DNA of 14,464 nt from positions 1 through 14,464 of the forward strand of contig JBMNTN010000050.1 of assembly GCA_050945755.1 (NCBI GenBank), given 5' to 3'. Below are positions 1-6,472 of this stretch, one piece after another (position 1 is the stretch's first letter; the number at the start of each line of letters is the position of its first letter). The notes beneath the pieces are model-generated. The model was not told where the DNA came from. It searched no databases and worked only from the letters and a program-made list of their open reading frames with translations. The position numbers and the translations under genes were made by a program. The stretch comes from JAQVXR01 sp050945755 (GTDB lineage: Bacteria > Bacillota > Dehalobacteriia > Dehalobacteriales > Dehalobacteriaceae).

Positions 1-42
1 AAATTATAAAACTCTAAATACATTGTTTACAGCGAAAGTCAA

Positions 43-60
43 GTCCCAATTAGTGTGTAA
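43..60. repeat. Left terminal inverted repeat of the IS256-like element
   Basis: Imperfect partner of the right arm at 1639-1656. The inner TGTGTAA (54-60) is perfectly conserved and the outer part shares G, CC, AT and A positions. It lies on the transposase 3' side. The outer boundary is uncertain by a few bases. Confidence 0.5.
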
Positions 61-349
61 TTTCCTCGGTAACACTTTAATCGGTTCGTAGTTAAGGCTG
101 CTAACTTTCTTAGTATCACAATCAGTATGCGTTTATGCCGCGAAAGCCGGGTTTATCAGTGAGAGGGCCGCATGGTAGGCTGATGGCCTGGCAGCACACA
201 AACACAGGGCAAGCTTTATGGCACACCCGGCAGTTTTAAATCATCATTAGAATCAGGTAGGCAACCGTAACAGAGGGGGCTGCCTGTGGTGCAGGAAGAC
301 ATGCGGCCAGAGGCTCACTGTCAACCCGGACCGTGGAATAAATGCGAAT
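61..349 (-). other. Long non-coding 3' segment of the IS256-like element
   Basis: There is no convincing gene here. The half nearer the transposase (about 160-345) looks visibly richer in G+C than the surroundings. A 9-base perfect inverted repeat (166-174 GGCCGCATG with 300-308 CATGCGGCC) encloses small hairpins such as AGGC/GCCT near 177-189 and CCTG/CAGG near 283-295, so it could fold as one structured RNA. An imperfect direct repeat (GAATC, six bases, GCAACCGTAAC) occurs at 250-271 and again at 346-367, where it contains the transposase stop codon. The segment may be a structured RNA, a remnant of a second element copy, or plain untranslated sequence. Confidence 0.4.
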
Positions 350-1558
350 CTAAGCAGCAACCGTAACTTTAGAATCTTTTTTCTTATCTTGGTAATACAG
401 ATCCATCTCGAAGTATTTACGCCCTGTCTGCCATTTTTCGCTTTGTTCCATCAGCAGGGCACCCATGAGCCGAATTACTGACTTCTCGTTGGGGAAAATG
501 CGTATGACCCGTTCCCTTCGCCTGATCTCCTGGTTAAGCCGTTCTGCCCCGTTGGTTGTACGTAATCTTTTACGGTATTTAAGGGGCATGATTAAAACGG
601 CGGTAATATCGTCAAAGGCTTCATCCAGTAAGGATGTTGCTCTAGGCGCTTTGGATTCGTATGTGGCTATGATGTGATCCCGGACACTTTTGGCACTTTT
701 CAAGTCAATAGCTTCGCAAAGCCGGCGCAGGTCTTCCTTCATTTCGACTTGTAGTGCCTTTGGTGTTTGATCTAGCATGTTCCTTGAAAAGTGGGTTTGA
801 CATCTTTGCCAAGTAGCTCCTTGGAATTGTTTCTGAATGGCATTTACCAGGCCTTTATGATTATCGGAAGTCACTAGGTGTACATCCTTCAGTCCCCGCT
901 CTTTTAATGATTTAAAAAAATCGCTCCAGCTGCTTTCCGATTCGCTATTGGCCACCTGAAAACCGATAACTTCACGGTTTCCTTCTTCGTTAATGCCGAT
1001 AGCAACGAGTAAGCCTCTGGATTGTACCCTGTTATTAATGCGTGCTTTGAGATAAAGGGCATCGACTATCAGAAACGGATAGTGGCTTTCCAGCGGTCTT
1101 GTTTGAAAGTCATGAACCAAGGGATCCAGTCTCTGACAAAGAGCTGAAACGGTTGATTTAGAAAACTTCTTGCCACAGAGTTCTTCGGTGATGGTTTCCA
1201 CTTTCCGGGTAGAGACGCCATTAACCACCATTTCCATCATGGCCAGCACCAGTGCCTGTTCGCTCCGTTGGTAGCGTCCAAAGAGTTCGGTGCTGAATTC
1301 GCCGTTTCGATGGCGTGGAATGCGTAAATTCAGTGTTCCAACCCGTGTGACCAGTTCACGCTCATAACTGCCATTGCGATAGGCCTTTCGTTGATCGGTT
1401 CTCTCATATGGTTCAGCACACAGCTGTTCAGTGGACTGGCCCCGAAGGACCTCATTAAAGATCTTTTCCATCAATTTTGCTACGGCTGCATCTCGTCCGT
1501 TGCTCATAAAAAGTCCGTGCAATTCTTCTTCGGTTAGGGTAATATTAAACTGAGCCAT
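350..1558 (-). CDS. IS256-family DDE transposase (402 aa)
   Basis: Catalyses cut-and-paste or copy-out movement of the element. The protein has the mutator/IS256 layout: an N-terminal DNA-binding part with NGSYERELVTRVG and LRIPRHR, a first catalytic Asp in the VDALYLKAR stretch, a second Asp in TSDNHKGL, the C-x2-H motif in WQRCQTHF, and a late catalytic Glu in ERLNQEIRRRERVIRIFPN. The length fits the family (about 390-410 aa) and no frameshift is visible, so it could be active. An ATG at 1567 is possible, but it directly abuts the GAGGAGG ribosome site. The ATG at 1558 sits nine bases after it and begins the protein as MAQFNITLTEEEL, so I chose that one. The ribosome site lies in one arm of a hairpin (1570-1613), which should dampen translation of read-through transcripts coming from the neighbouring operon. 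Confidence 0.95.
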   Translation of the reverse strand: MAQFNITLTEEELHGLFMSNGRDAAVAKLMEKIFNEVLRGQSTEQLCAEPYERTDQRKAYRNGSYERELVTRVGTLNLRIPRHRNGEFSTELFGRYQRSEQALVLAMMEMVVNGVSTRKVETITEELCGKKFSKSTVSALCQRLDPLVHDFQTRPLESHYPFLIVDALYLKARINNRVQSRGLLVAIGINEEGNREVIGFQVANSESESSWSDFFKSLKERGLKDVHLVTSDNHKGLVNAIQKQFQGATWQRCQTHFSRNMLDQTPKALQVEMKEDLRRLCEAIDLKSAKSVRDHIIATYESKAPRATSLLDEAFDDITAVLIMPLKYRKRLRTTNGAERLNQEIRRRERVIRIFPNEKSVIRLMGALLMEQSEKWQTGRKYFEMDLYYQDKKKDSKVTVAA

Positions 1559-1569
1559 GGATTTCATCC

Positions 1570-1613
1570 TCCTCGGTTTGGTATTTGCTTGTCACTTATA
1601 TTTTAACCGAGGA
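1570..1613 (-). promoter_or_regulatory. Hairpin sequestering the transposase ribosome binding site
   Basis: A 9-base perfect inverted repeat, TCCTCGGTT at 1570-1578 and AACCGAGGA at 1605-1613, with a 26-base loop. In the transposase transcript the 3' arm covers most of the GAGGAGG ribosome site. A TATAAG box at 1595-1600 (minus strand) lies in the loop, so a transcript started there would lack the 5' arm and be free to translate, whereas read-through from upstream would carry the closed hairpin. IS10 and IS200 are known to use this logic; here it is inference from the fold. Confidence 0.5.
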
Positions 1614-1638
1614 TATGAGTTTGTGGCTCATTTTCTTT

Positions 1639-1656
1639 TTACACAATTATAAGGGC
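1639..1656. repeat. Right terminal inverted repeat of the IS256-like element
   Basis: TTACACA at 1639-1645 is the exact complement of 54-60, and further outward bases also match the left arm. It lies on the transposase 5' side, about 80 bases upstream of its start codon, and only 21 bases from the stop codon of the NusG-II gene. Confidence 0.5.
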
Positions 1657-1677
1657 TTAATCGGCCATTTGTTAGTG

Positions 1678-2052
1678 TTAGAAAGAAATATCATCAATAT
1701 TTTTATTTGCAGATCCTTCAATATAGATTACAGTTTTGTTGGGCAAACAGACAATGCTTTCCCCGGGTTTTGAAATTTTACCGGTTTTTATACAGATTTT
1801 TTCGGGGCAGTCAACCGTCAGCTTTGAAATCCAGGCTTCTTGATTTTCAATCGTTACTTCGATGTATTTATTGTCGGGGAAATTTATTAGATACTTTGCG
1901 TTTTCATTCATAGGCACACTCTGATAATGTTTCCCGTTTACTTCGATTACTGCAAGATTATTTCCGCTATCAGGCCGGTAATAATCTTGCAGGTACCAAG
2001 TTAGACCGGCACAAATTAAAATGAATATAATTAGTAAATCGCCCTTTTTCAT
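1678..2052 (-). CDS. Membrane-anchored NusG domain II protein (124 aa)
   Basis: A single N-terminal membrane segment (about residues 5-20, LLIIFILICAGLTWYL) is followed by an extracytoplasmic NusG domain II fold. The diagnostic stretch is near the C-terminus: DCPEKIC, TGKISKPGESIVCLPN and the closing IYIEG, with three conserved Cys. The function is not established for the family. Such proteins recur next to FMN-binding lipoproteins and ApbE, and as I recall the Listeria flavin-based extracellular electron transfer locus includes a related protein, so a role in flavin or quinone electron transfer is inferred. A GTG at 2064 overlaps the apbE stop and would add four residues. I prefer the ATG at 2052, five bases after a GGTGA that may serve as the ribosome site. 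It is translationally coupled to apbE and is the last gene before the insertion sequence. Confidence 0.85.
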   Translation of the reverse strand: MKKGDLLIIFILICAGLTWYLQDYYRPDSGNNLAVIEVNGKHYQSVPMNENAKYLINFPDNKYIEVTIENQEAWISKLTVDCPEKICIKTGKISKPGESIVCLPNKTVIYIEGSANKNIDDISF

Positions 2053-2057
2053 CGCAA

Positions 2058-3140
2058 TCACCACTGATTTTGTAATTGGTAATTCATATTGATTAATTCA
2101 AAATTATCCTGATTGATACCTGATGAAACATATACCTTTTTATCATCGGTAACAAAAATTGCTTCCACATCTGTTAATGTTTCCACCAAATTCATTCCCT
2201 GTTCTAAACCCAGTAAAAATATGCAGGTAGATAAAGCGTCGGCATCAATTGAGTTACTGGTAATAATTGAGACACTGATTAAACCATTTTCTGCAGGATA
2301 ACCTGTCTGGGGGTCTATAATGTGGTGATATTTTTTCCCATTGACTTCAAAATATTTTTCATATGTGCCCGAAGATACTAGGGATTGGTTATTTAATTTA
2401 ACGATTGCCATATATTCATTCCTGGGTTGGTATGGATCCTGTAGGCCTAAACGCCAGTCAGAATTATCGGGTCTTTTGCCGATAGTGAGAATATTGCCGC
2501 CAAGATTAATAATGGCATGTTTTACACCGGCATTTTTCAGTATTTTCGCTACTTCATCAGCAGCATATCCTTTCGCAATGGCACCTAAATCAACCATCAT
2601 TCCTTCATCTTTTAGTTTAGCTTTCTTTCCGCTTTTGTCCAGCTCCAGATTTGTAAAATCAACTAAAGACAGTTTTTCCTTTATAATTTCCTTATCTGGG
2701 ATCATGGCGTTTTCTGTATCAATATTCCATAACTTTACGATCGGACCGATTGTAATATCAAATTTGCCATGAGAGATTTCTGAGTAGTATTTTCCTTTCG
2801 TTAAAACAAAATCGGTATCAGTACTTAATTCTATAAAATCTTTTCCGGAAGAATTATTTAATTTTATAATTTCGCTTTTGTTTGTATCCTTATTGATGGT
2901 CATCTTATCCTCTATTTCCCGGATTCGTTCAAATGACTTGGAAAAAACAGTATCGTCAACATCGCCGTAAACAGTAATTTTAACTAAAGTGCCCATTAAA
3001 AAATTAGTTTTGGTAATGGGTTTTATTTCGTTAGCTGCTCTGTTATCTTTTGGGGAAAAACATGCCGTTAGTATAAAAACCAAGATAATAAAAAAACATA
3101 CTAAATAAGTATTTCTAAGTTTGCGAATTTTAAAATTCAT
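2058..3140 (-). CDS. apbE: ApbE-type FAD:protein FMN transferase, lipoprotein (360 aa)
   Basis: Transfers FMN from FAD to a Thr of FMN-binding domain proteins outside the membrane, using Mg2+. The signal peptide ends in the lipobox LTAC, with lipidated Cys27. ApbE motifs appear in order: MGTLVKITVYG near 49, FDITIGP near 127, DLGAIAKGYAAD at 184-195, NLGGNI at 212-217, SGTYEKYF at 257-264, HHIIDPQTGYP at 272-282, and the metal-site region DADALST at 299-305. The length of 360 aa matches the family. The start ATG follows GGGGG by eight bases. The obvious substrate is the two-domain FMN lipoprotein upstream (3282-4085); the gene pair and the NusG-II gene run in the same direction. A strong terminator-like hairpin lies between substrate and enzyme genes, so apbE may be expressed at a lower level or from its own weak promoter. 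Confidence 0.96.
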   Translation of the reverse strand: MNFKIRKLRNTYLVCFFIILVFILTACFSPKDNRAANEIKPITKTNFLMGTLVKITVYGDVDDTVFSKSFERIREIEDKMTINKDTNKSEIIKLNNSSGKDFIELSTDTDFVLTKGKYYSEISHGKFDITIGPIVKLWNIDTENAMIPDKEIIKEKLSLVDFTNLELDKSGKKAKLKDEGMMVDLGAIAKGYAADEVAKILKNAGVKHAIINLGGNILTIGKRPDNSDWRLGLQDPYQPRNEYMAIVKLNNQSLVSSGTYEKYFEVNGKKYHHIIDPQTGYPAENGLISVSIITSNSIDADALSTCIFLLGLEQGMNLVETLTDVEAIFVTDDKKVYVSSGINQDNFELINMNYQLQNQW

Positions 3141-3217
3141 TTATTATGCCCCCAATTTGCTCTTTCAATGGCAGGGTGTGTTAAAAATGGTTAATTTAAC
3201 AAAGCTAAAAGAAACAT

Positions 3218-3249
3218 ACGAAAAACGAAGGCAGTGCCTCCGTTTTCGT
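3218..3249 (-). terminator. Strong hairpin between the FMN lipoprotein and apbE
   Basis: In minus-strand RNA, ACGAAAACGGAGGCA pairs with TGCCTTCGTTTTTCGT around a one-base loop centre (realistically a few bases), giving about 15 pairs with one G-U pair and one bulged U. The 3' arm holds its own run of five T. It probably ends or attenuates transcription after the FMN lipoprotein, letting a small part run on into apbE. Confidence 0.6.
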
Positions 3250-3281
3250 ATCTATTGAATTATAAAATTCTGCGGTTAATA

Positions 3282-4085
3282 TTATTGTTGTGCTTTTTCT
3301 AAAGCCATTTTTACTGCGAGTTTATAGTTGGCAGAGCTATGAGTAACGCCGGCAAAATCGTCTACGGCATCAATATCCTCAGCACTGGTGGCACCGACAA
3401 ATTCTTTTGTGAAATACTTATTAGCGGTTTTTGCTTCTTTTAGGGGATAACTTTCATAATCCTTTAAGACAAAGGTACCTTCTTTTTCTTTATCCGGTTG
3501 CCATTCTTGCAGAGTTACCGATTCAATCGCATCATTTTTGATAGTTACATATGCAGTTGCAAATCCATTTTCAGCAGTGGTATCGGAGTAGCCCATGAAA
3601 GTACCGTCAAAATATGTTCCGCTTTTTTCCGCGCCGGCTTTTACAATCGCTCGTTGGGCGGCTTGTTTAAACTTCTTCGAACTGTGAGTAATACCGGCAA
3701 AATCATCTACGGCAGCAATTTCTTCAACAGTAGATAGACCGGTCAAATTTTCCTTGAAATAAGCTTCCCCATCAACTGCCGGTTTATGCGGATAAGTAGC
3801 CAGGTCTTTAATTGCATGACCGGTACTCCCATCCTGAATCTCTTCAATTGTAACATCTGCAATTTTCCCGTCTTTTAATGTGAGCTGGATTTTTGCTTCA
3901 CCATGGGATTCAGTATCTGCATCAGAATAAGCTACATAAGTACCATCTGTTAAATTGGCATTCTGCTGAGGCGCTTCCGCTTGTGGGTCTTCTTGGTTTG
4001 GTTGTTCTTGATTAGCCCCACAACCGGCAAGTGAGAAAATTAACAAAAGAGCGGATATTACCATGATAAATTTTTTTAGGCGCAT
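3282..4085 (-). CDS. Lipoprotein with two FMN-binding domains, PplA-like (267 aa)
   Basis: An exported electron carrier expected to hold two covalent FMN groups. The signal peptide ends in LAGC with lipidated Cys22, followed by a Gln/Glu/Pro-rich linker to about residue 45. Two FMN-binding domains follow in tandem, starting DGTYVAYSD (47) and DGTFMGYSD (160). Each ends in a flavinylation motif: DDFAGITHSS with Thr133 and DDFAGVTHSS with Thr248, 115 residues apart, which points to an internal duplication. This two-domain lipoprotein layout resembles Listeria PplA, the flavin lipoprotein of extracellular electron transfer; orthology is not shown. ApbE downstream would attach the FMN. The start ATG lies eight bases after AAAGGAGA, and a promoter is visible at 4105-4133. 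No membrane cytochrome or NADH dehydrogenase partner is in the window, so the electron donor is unknown. Confidence 0.92.
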   Translation of the reverse strand: MRLKKFIMVISALLLIFSLAGCGANQEQPNQEDPQAEAPQQNANLTDGTYVAYSDADTESHGEAKIQLTLKDGKIADVTIEEIQDGSTGHAIKDLATYPHKPAVDGEAYFKENLTGLSTVEEIAAVDDFAGITHSSKKFKQAAQRAIVKAGAEKSGTYFDGTFMGYSDTTAENGFATAYVTIKNDAIESVTLQEWQPDKEKEGTFVLKDYESYPLKEAKTANKYFTKEFVGATSAEDIDAVDDFAGVTHSSANYKLAVKMALEKAQQ

Positions 4086-4104
4086 TTCTGATATCTCCTT
4101 TTAA

Positions 4105-4133
4105 ATGTTATTTTTTCAAGCAATTCATATCAA
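4105..4133 (-). promoter_or_regulatory. Likely sigma-A promoter of the FMN lipoprotein operon
   Basis: Minus strand TTGATA (4128-4133), 17-base spacer, TAACAT (4105-4110). The -35 matches consensus at 5 of 6 positions and the -10 at 4 of 6. It would start transcription about 15-20 bases before the start codon, just ahead of the AAAGGAGA ribosome site. Confidence 0.45.
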
Positions 4134-4324
4134 AAAATGCTGTACTTTGTGTTTACGGCTTTTTGATCTCCTTTAGACCAATTACTTAATATGAGAGAGC
4201 AGCGACCTAAAATTAAATATATTGTTTTTTATCCTAGGATAGGTAACATGTTAGCTTAACACAATGACCATGTCAATTAACAATACAAGCAAAAAAAAGG
4301 TGCCAATTACCATAAACCATAAGT

Positions 4325-4340
4325 TTTCTTTGCAAAGAAA
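4325..4340. repeat. 16-base perfect palindrome
   Basis: TTTCTTTGCAAAGAAA reads identically on both strands, with no spacer at the centre, and is followed by TTTCTTTTT. It could be a dimeric regulator site or a weak terminator; no transcript obviously ends here. Confidence 0.6.
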
Positions 4341-4404
4341 TTTCTTTTTAACAGTCGGTTTTAAAGGAGATCGTTGAAATATGGCCTCTGCTTAAGAATA
4401 ATTA

Positions 4405-4465
4405 TATTAGATAATTTAATTTTTAGTCATCATAAGAACATATCTGCATATTAAATTATCTAATA
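4405..4465. repeat. 16-base perfect inverted repeat with 29-base spacer
   Basis: Arms TATTAGATAATTTAAT (4405-4420) and ATTAAATTATCTAATA (4450-4465) are exact complements. All pairs except one per arm are A-T. It may be a cruciform, a small mobile-element remnant or a large stem-loop; no T-tract follows on either side that would make it a standard terminator. Confidence 0.65.
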
Positions 4466-4665
4466 GGTAGTTTTCAACATTTGTACCATTGCCTGGTTTC
4501 CCTTGCCAATTGGTTTAACGATTCATGGATTAAAGCCTCGTCCTTTCCCAAAAGCTGAAATTTTAGGTTCAGTCAAAGTTCAAACCCCTTCTGGTTTATA
4601 TTTTAAAATTGTTTATGTTTTTTCTTAATTATAAAACAATTATAAAACAGTTGCATAATTTTGGG

Positions 4666-4695
4666 TTTACTGGTTCAACAATCATATGTTATAAT
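4666..4695 (+). promoter_or_regulatory. Promoter of the M23 peptidase gene
   Basis: TTTACT (4666-4671), 18-base spacer, TATAAT (4690-4695), with the extended -10 TG at 4687-4688. A perfect -10 plus TG element supports this. It gives an untranslated leader of about 95 bases before the chosen ATG at 4797. Confidence 0.6.
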
Positions 4696-4796
4696 TATTA
4701 TGTTGTATTTTGTTGAACTTAATGGGTACCGGGAGCCCTAATAAATCCTCTGTAATGCTGTTTTCCCGGGTTTTCAGCTGCGGAAAGGGGGAAGGG

Positions 4797-6215
4797 ATGT
4801 ATACCTTTACCAAAGAACAATTGCTTCAAAAACGCCCCCGCAAACGGAGAATATCCAGAAGTGGGAAAAGTAAAGGTAAATCGACAAAAAGAATTATTAG
4901 TGTTGTCGGGTTGCTATTAATTATTTTGATTATCGGGGTATGGTTACATAAAGCAAATACGGCATATGCCATTATGGTTAACGGTCAAGAAGCAGCTCTT
5001 GTAGAAAGCCGTGTTGAAGGAGATAACGCAGTAAAAGAGTTTCTTGATCAAAAGTCCAAGGAATATGGTCAAGAGGTAATTACACCGGACAGCATTGAAG
5101 TTAAACAGGTACAGGTTAATGGCAAAGACAAAATGTTTGGTGCAGATGTTACGAAGGCACTGGCTGAAAAAATAACAGTTTTGATTTCCGGAGCTGTGAT
5201 TGTCATTGACGGTGAAGAAAAAATAGTTGTATCCAGTAAAGATGCCGGGGAAAAAATAGTTAAGAAAGTAAAAGATCAATTTAGCAATAATAAAAAAGAC
5301 GTATCAATAATTAAAACAGAAGTAAAAGAAAAAGTAGAAGTTCAGGAAAAAAAAGTTTTGCCTGAAAGCATTGTTGACGAGGAAAAGGCATATCATCTGC
5401 TTACCGTTGGGACAGAAAAAATTGTGTCCCATGAGGTAGCCTCAGGAGAGTCTTTATGGTCTATTGCCAAAAAAAATAACATGAAGATGCAGGACTTGAT
5501 AGCTGCCAATCCAAGTATTAATCCCGACAAACTGAGTATCGGGGACAAAATTAACCTAGTTAAAGCCGAACCTATGATGCACGTCACCTGTGTTTACGAA
5601 TATTCGGAGATCAAGGAGACCCCATTTGAAACCCAAGTTGTCCGCGATACTAATATGCTTCGGGGCCAGGAAAAGGTCAAACAGGAAGGGAAAAAGGGTA
5701 CCAAAGAGTTTAAATATCGTGCTGTTGCTGTTAACGGTTTCGAAGTGGACAAGCAATTTTTATCCGGCACGGTTATTACCAAGCCGGTACCGAAAATTGT
5801 CCAACGTGGGTCCAAAGTACTTGTGGCATCCCGGGGAAGCGGCGGCAGCGGGGAATTGCGCTGGCCTGTCAGTGGCCAGATAACATCCCGGTTTGGAAAC
5901 CGCGGCCGGGAGTATCATACCGGTCTTGATATTGATGGGTCCACGGGAGACCCGGTACGTGCAGCGGAAGACGGCAAAGTGATTTTTTCCGGTTGGTCAG
6001 GCGGTTATGGGCGGATGATAAAAATCGACCATGGCAGCGGCCTGCAGACATGGTATGCACACCTGTCAAGCTCTAAGGTGAGCACAGGAAATAAAGTAAC
6101 ACGGGGAGAGGTTATTGGGGCTGTGGGCAGTACAGGAAGAAGTACCGGCTCGCACTTGCACTTTGAGGTACGAATCAATGGCAGTGCCGTTAATCCCCTG
6201 CGTTATCTAAATTAG
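4797..6215 (+). CDS. LysM-G5-M23 cell wall metallopeptidase (472 aa)
   Basis: Predicted Zn peptidase that cuts peptide cross-links of peptidoglycan from the outer face of the membrane. The order is a very basic cytoplasmic tail (residues 1-31), one membrane segment (about 32-50), a Lys/Glu-rich region (about 60-205), a LysM glycan-binding domain (about 210-254, HEVASGESLWSIAKKNN then LSIGDKINL), a G5 domain (about 259-335, ETPFETQVV, KVKQEGKKG) and a C-terminal M23/LytM domain. The metal and catalytic residues are present: His374 and Asp378 (HTGLD), His422 (YAHLS), His453 and His455 (HLHFE), so it should be active. I chose the ATG at 4797, five bases after AAAGGGGG. An in-frame TTG at 4710 would add 29 residues but has no ribosome site. 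The domain set is common in spore-forming Firmicutes and fits growth- or sporulation-linked wall remodelling. It is a single-gene unit. Confidence 0.93.
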   Translation: MYTFTKEQLLQKRPRKRRISRSGKSKGKSTKRIISVVGLLLIILIIGVWLHKANTAYAIMVNGQEAALVESRVEGDNAVKEFLDQKSKEYGQEVITPDSIEVKQVQVNGKDKMFGADVTKALAEKITVLISGAVIVIDGEEKIVVSSKDAGEKIVKKVKDQFSNNKKDVSIIKTEVKEKVEVQEKKVLPESIVDEEKAYHLLTVGTEKIVSHEVASGESLWSIAKKNNMKMQDLIAANPSINPDKLSIGDKINLVKAEPMMHVTCVYEYSEIKETPFETQVVRDTNMLRGQEKVKQEGKKGTKEFKYRAVAVNGFEVDKQFLSGTVITKPVPKIVQRGSKVLVASRGSGGSGELRWPVSGQITSRFGNRGREYHTGLDIDGSTGDPVRAAEDGKVIFSGWSGGYGRMIKIDHGSGLQTWYAHLSSSKVSTGNKVTRGEVIGAVGSTGRSTGSHLHFEVRINGSAVNPLRYLN

Positions 6216-6236
6216 CAAATAAATTAATTTTTAGAT

Positions 6237-6266
6237 AAAGCTGAATGCCGAGGCATTCAGCTTTTC
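6237..6266 (+). terminator. Rho-independent terminator of the M23 peptidase gene
   Basis: A perfect 12-base stem, AAAGCTGAATGC (6237-6248) with GCATTCAGCTTT (6253-6264), a CGAG loop and T residues at the 3' side. Confidence 0.85.
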
Positions 6267-6299
6267 CATACGGAAAAAAGCAAACTAATTTAAATTTAT

Positions 6300-6328
6300 T
6301 TGAATAATAAACAGCGGGACAATATAAT
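6300..6328 (+). promoter_or_regulatory. Sigma-A promoter of the trxB-metal chaperone unit
   Basis: TTGAAT (6300-6305), 17-base spacer, TATAAT (6323-6328). The -10 is perfect and the spacing optimal. Transcription would begin near 6335, just before the operator-like element at 6342-6356. Confidence 0.6.
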
Positions 6329-6341
6329 AATAAGTACAATA

Positions 6342-6356
6342 TACCCCTGTAGGGTA
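6342..6356. promoter_or_regulatory. CsoR/CstR-like operator at the trxB promoter
   Basis: TACCCCTGTAGGGTA has TACCC/GGGTA arms around a five-base centre. Read on the other strand with its flanks it is CTACCCTACAGGGGTATA, close to the copper-responsive CsoR operator of the Bacillus subtilis copZA operon as I recall it. CsoR binds copper and CstR senses reactive sulfur; both use C-tract/G-tract dyads. It sits about 7 bases after the predicted start of transcription, where a bound repressor would block the polymerase. No regulator gene of this family is in the window. Confidence 0.5.
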
Positions 6357-6472
6357 GATTTGGATAAGTCATCAAAGGAGTAAGAAAAGGATTGGCTGAT
6401 CTATCCTAAAACTTAATGGGACCGGAAAGTTGATAGGGAATTTTCCTGATAATAAGCAAGGGAGGTGGAAAA

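Larger units (their letters stand above)
43..1656 (-). mobile_element. IS256-family insertion sequence, about 1.6 kb
   Basis: The element is defined by an IS256-type transposase (350-1558, minus strand) and by imperfect inverted repeats. Positions 41-60 align without gaps to the reverse complement of 1639-1658 at 15 of 20 columns, and the innermost seven bases (TGTGTAA) are identical. I set the ends at the outer G of each arm (43 and 1656), which is a judgement. The flanking bases 35-42 and 1657-1664 do not match, so no target-site duplication is visible. At about 1614 bases it is longer than a typical IS256 element (roughly 1.3-1.5 kb), because about 290 non-coding bases follow the transposase stop. 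It lies 21 bases beyond the stop of the NusG-II gene and is transcribed in the same direction. Confidence 0.6.
4134..4665. other. AT-rich intergenic gap between divergent operons
   Basis: No gene I can support. It holds a 10-base palindrome TAACATGTTA (4244-4253) overlapped by TGTTA/TAACA arms (4249-4261), a 16-base perfect palindrome (4325-4340) and a 16-base inverted repeat (4405-4465). An open frame without a start codon (4467-4628, plus strand) reads plausibly near its end, with PRPFPKAEILGSVKVQTPSG, and may be a decayed gene or chance. A well-formed AAAGGAG at about 4365 precedes an ATG at 4381 that stops after four codons. Confidence 0.5.

Noticed and set aside
2..9. AATTATAA repeated at 1645-1652, a possible target-site duplication of the insertion sequence
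   Set aside because: The left copy is not followed by sequence resembling the terminal repeat, and the right copy lies inside the aligned terminal repeat; AT-rich chance match.
4..132. Minus-strand open frame of 42 codons reading NWDLTFAVNNVFRVL before its stop
   Set aside because: It reads like a protein end, but has no start codon or recognised family, and it crosses the probable left end of the insertion sequence.
4264..4377. Plus-strand 37-codon open frame starting at an ATG in the AT-rich spacer
   Set aside because: No ribosome binding site, low-complexity Lys/Asn-rich translation, and it covers the perfect palindrome.
4365..4395. AAAGGAG followed by ATG at 4381, a possible leader peptide
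   Set aside because: The frame stops after four codons and no regulated gene follows closely; probably chance.
4555..4600. T-arm-like GGTTCAGTCAAAGTTCAAACC, a possible tRNA
   Set aside because: No acceptor stem, anticodon arm or D-arm can be placed around it.
6362..6472. Possible riboswitch or T-box leader before trxB
   Set aside because: Only short weak stems, no T-box core sequence and no terminator/antiterminator pair.
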